Below are positions 13,368 to 15,220 of a DNA stretch of 15,220 nucleotides, piece after piece. This DNA is from Synergistaceae bacterium (GTDB lineage Bacteria; Synergistota; Synergistia; Synergistales; Aminobacteriaceae): NCBI GenBank assembly GCA_017475805.1, contig JAFVEW010000273.1:1-15220 (forward strand), read 5' to 3'. The notes under the pieces were generated by a model. It was not told the origin of the DNA. It saw nothing but the letters and a program-made list of their open reading frames with translations, and made no database searches. The position numbers and the translations under genes are program-made. Every line of letters begins with the position of its first letter. The stretch's first letter is position 1.

Positions 13368-14357
13368 ATGAAAAAACTTTCAGCTCTCGTTCTCTTTGTC
13401 ATGCTCGTTTCATGCACGGCGGCTTTCGCTGCTGACTACACGATCACAGTTACTCACATCGTCGACGAGGCTCACTCGTGGCACAAAGCCTGTGAATTTT
13501 TCAAGCAGGAAGTCGAAAAACGTTCAGGCGGAAAAATCGAAGTTAAGATTTACCCGAACAGCCAGCTCGGCAACGAGATCGATACGATTCAGTCAGCTTT
13601 AACCGGCGGCGGCGTTGACGTCGTAATCACCGGCGAGTCAATGATGACTTATGTTCCTGAACTTGGAATTTTGGGCGTTCCTTACCTCATGACAAGCGAT
13701 GCTCACGTTGAAGCAGTTGCAGGCGGCGAAATCGGCAAAGAAATTGAAAACTTAATGCTGATGGACGGCGCAGGTTTCAGATGCCTTGCTTATTTCGTCA
13801 GAGGTCCCCGCGACGTTACTTCAAACAAACCCGTTAGAACTCCCGACGACATAAAAGGACTGATCATCAGAACTCCTGCTTCGACGATCACTGTTTCAAC
13901 TTTTGAATCATTCGGAGCAAAACCCACGCCGATGGCATTCTCGGAAGTTTTCACGAGCCTTCAGAGCGGAACGATTCAGGGACAGGAAAACCCGCTTGCT
14001 ATGATTAAGTCAGGAAACTTCTATGAAGTTCAGAAATATCTCAACAAAACTGAACACCTTAGAACTTGGCTTTATTTCGCATTGAGTGAGCAGACTTTCC
14101 AGTCATTGCCGAAGGATTTACAGGATATAGTTCTTGCGGTCGGCAAAGAAATGCAGGCTTACGAACATGAATTATTCTTGAAAGACGAGGCCGAACTTGA
14201 AGGATTTTTGACTTCAAAAGGCATGGAAATTATCAGCGATGTTGATCAAGCTGCTTTTGCAAAACTCGCTGACAACGCAATGCAGAAGTTAATGGAAGGC
14301 GAATACAAATATCTCAAGCCGCTTTACGACAAAATCAAAGCTGCAGAACCGAAGTAA
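13368..14357 (+). CDS. dctP: TRAP transporter solute-binding protein, DctP family
   Basis: 329 residues. It binds an organic acid outside the membrane and delivers it to the DctQM permease. The N-terminus is a secretion signal: MKK, a hydrophobic core, then LVSC (13-16), which fits a lipobox, and AFA-A (19-22), which fits signal peptidase I. The mature form could be lipid-anchored or free. Family features: HSWHKACEFF, SGGKIEVKIYPNSQLG (53-68), RGPRDVT (145-151), LIIRTP with R168 as the likely carboxylate-binding arginine, FSEVFTSLQSGTIQGQENP (191-209). The start is ATG 13368, with AAGGAGG 11 bases upstream. An in-frame ATG-less extension to the TTG at 13299 is rejected because it would run through the promoter. 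First gene of dctPQM. The substrate cannot be read; an arylacetate or other carboxylate is possible given the operon upstream. Confidence -1.
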   Translation: MKKLSALVLFVMLVSCTAAFAADYTITVTHIVDEAHSWHKACEFFKQEVEKRSGGKIEVKIYPNSQLGNEIDTIQSALTGGGVDVVITGESMMTYVPELGILGVPYLMTSDAHVEAVAGGEIGKEIENLMLMDGAGFRCLAYFVRGPRDVTSNKPVRTPDDIKGLIIRTPASTITVSTFESFGAKPTPMAFSEVFTSLQSGTIQGQENPLAMIKSGNFYEVQKYLNKTEHLRTWLYFALSEQTFQSLPKDLQDIVLAVGKEMQAYEHELFLKDEAELEGFLTSKGMEIISDVDQAAFAKLADNAMQKLMEGEYKYLKPLYDKIKAAEPK

Positions 14358-14363
14358 AAACAA

Positions 14364-14398
14364 TTAGGAATTAGGAGTTAGGAGTTAGGAAGTAGGAA
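14364..14398 (-). repeat. Heptamer array, copy 3 (five units, opposite strand)
   Basis: On the minus strand the units are TTCCTAC, TTCCTAA, CTCCTAA, CTCCTAA, TTCCTAA, followed by TTG, the same grammar as the arrays at 6853 and 8289. On the plus strand it reads as purine-rich TTAGGAG/TTAGGAA, so the dctP-dctQ transcript carries several Shine-Dalgarno-like GGAG motifs not followed by start codons. A lone further unit CTCCTAA lies on the plus strand at 14424-14430. Confidence -1.
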
Positions 14399-14443
14399 TT
14401 TATTTTTTATTCTTCGCACTTAGCTCCTAATTTTTTATTTTTA
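14378..14443 (+). terminator. Weak attenuator-like hairpin between dctP and dctQ
   Basis: TTAGGAG (14378-14384, or equally 14371-14377) can pair with CTCCTAA (14424-14430), followed by a T-rich run (14431-14443). The stem is only 7 bp with a loop near 40 bases, so termination would be partial at best. A partial stop here would favour dctP over the permease genes. Low confidence. Confidence -1.
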
Positions 14444-14466
14444 TCAAAAAGGAGTCTTTCCCGGAA

Positions 14467-15009
14467 ATGAAAATTCTCACAAAAATTTACTATTGGATTT
14501 TATCTGCGCTTGCTGTCGTCGGCATGATCGGCTATATCGGCGCGGTTGTAATTCAAGTTTTCAGCAGAACTTTTTTACCTTTCGTTCCTTCATGGACAGA
14601 AGAAGCAGCGCGTTATCTTTTTATATATTCAGTTGCGGTCGGTGCAGGTGTCGTTTCAATGAAAGACGAATATGCTCGTGTTGACATTTTGACGTCTAAA
14701 TTTCCTGCAGGCTTCAAAAAATTTTATGAGATTTTAGTGTGTTTAATCTTAATAGTTTTTGATGTTTATCTTGCTTATTACTCAATTCCGAAATTTGTAT
14801 TTTTGAGATTCAGAATGGTATCAACGGCAATGCAGCTTCCGATGCAATGGATAAATTTCTCAATTTTATTATTCGTAATTCTTCAGGCTGTATCTTACGC
14901 GATTAAAATAATTTTGCTTTTATTCGGCACTGATACGAAAGATTTACTAAAATCACCCGAAGAAGAAACAATCGGAAATTATGATGTTGAGGAGGTCGTT
15001 ACACAATGA
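14467..15009 (+). CDS. dctQ: TRAP transporter small permease, DctQ family
   Basis: 180 residues, typical length. It is the four-helix integral membrane subunit that joins DctM and, with DctP, drives sodium- or proton-coupled uptake. Hydrophobic segments lie at about 10-32, 48-66, 86-107 and 127-152. The family signature SWTEEAARYLFIYSVAVGAG (42-61) is intact, and a hydrophilic C-terminal tail follows. AAGGAG (14449-14454) precedes the ATG by 12 bases. Its TGA stop overlaps the dctM ATG (ATGA), which implies translational coupling. The 109-base gap after dctP is long for this operon and holds the third heptamer array. High confidence. Confidence -1.
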   Translation: MKILTKIYYWILSALAVVGMIGYIGAVVIQVFSRTFLPFVPSWTEEAARYLFIYSVAVGAGVVSMKDEYARVDILTSKFPAGFKKFYEILVCLILIVFDVYLAYYSIPKFVFLRFRMVSTAMQLPMQWINFSILLFVILQAVSYAIKIILLLFGTDTKDLLKSPEEETIGNYDVEEVVTQ

Positions 15010-15220
15010 GCGTAGCAGTATTATTCTTGAGCTTTTTAGTTTTTTTATTTATTGGCTTCCCTGTTGCTTACTGTCTCGGAGTGTCAAGCCTGCTCTATTT
15101 TATTTTAGAAAATATGCCGCTCGTAACATTTGCTCAAAGATTTTTCTCAGGCTTGGATAGTTTTACGCTTCTTTGTATTCCTGGCTTCATGCTTGCAGGA
15201 AATTTAATGAACACAGGCGG
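15006..15220 (+). CDS. dctM: TRAP transporter large permease, DctM family, 3' end outside window
   Basis: Only the first 71 codons are present. It is the main membrane-transport subunit, normally about 425-430 residues with a dozen or so helices. The visible part shows an N-terminal helix (VAVLFLSFLVFLFIGFPVAY) followed by LGVSSLLYF, then SGLDSFTLLCIPGFMLAGNLMN. The last segment is the hallmark region of the DctM family, with (L/I)P.F.LAG..M. The start ATG lies within the ATGA overlap with dctQ and has GAGGAGG (14988-14994) 11 bases upstream. It runs off the window end with the frame intact. Identity is firm despite truncation. Confidence -1.
   Translation, partial: MSVAVLFLSFLVFLFIGFPVAYCLGVSSLLYFILENMPLVTFAQRFFSGLDSFTLLCIPGFMLAGNLMNTG

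Overview
The window looks like chromosomal DNA of an AT-rich, anaerobic, amino-acid-fermenting bacterium. Synergistota (rumen or gut Synergistaceae-like) is my best guess. It rests on the gene mix: indolepyruvate:ferredoxin oxidoreductase with a PaaK-type CoA ligase and a tandem-ACT protein, a DctPQM TRAP transporter, and a large ankyrin-repeat protein. An AT-rich anaerobic Firmicute (for example Negativicutes) cannot be excluded. I see no rRNA, tRNA, CRISPR array or insertion sequence.

Layout. (1) 1-989: the 3' part of a RicT/PSP1-family gene, ending at a bidirectional terminator shared with a convergent gene. (2) 1038-3770, minus strand: a 910-residue mosaic protein with two DUF4145/HEPN-like domains, two S1-like RNA-binding domains and two ankyrin blocks. 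(3) 3771-3963: a divergent promoter region. (4) 3964-8761: a plus-strand operon for aromatic 2-oxo acid / arylacetyl-CoA metabolism, iorA - coiled-coil membrane protein - iorB - paaK - tandem-ACT protein. It closes with a strong terminator. (5) 8811-13289: a two-gene restriction-modification cassette, an Eco57I-like adenine methyltransferase followed by a GIY-YIG/SF2-helicase/methyltransferase-like protein. (6) 13299-15220: a promoter and the TRAP operon dctP-dctQ-dctM, the last gene cut by the window end.

How the genes work together. IorAB interconverts aryl-pyruvates and arylacetyl-CoA with ferredoxin and CO2, PaaK interconverts arylacetate and arylacetyl-CoA, and the ACT protein is a likely amino-acid sensor. 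The TRAP system may import an organic acid. A link to arylacetates is suggested only by proximity. The restriction-modification pair sits between the two metabolic units like an inserted defence cassette.

Most notable: (a) the HEPN-like/S1/ankyrin mosaic protein, with one intact and one degenerate Rx4H motif; (b) the GIY-YIG helicase restriction pair, whose methyltransferase carries an in-frame 15-bp tandem repeat (PLVGE) in its presumed specificity half; (c) a stacked control element at 8769-8813, where an extended -10, a terminator and the next gene's Shine-Dalgarno overlap; (d) three dispersed arrays of a 7-bp repeat (YTCCTAM), one of which separates a strong Shine-Dalgarno-like sequence from the ACT gene; (e) a coiled-coil membrane gene inserted between iorA and iorB.
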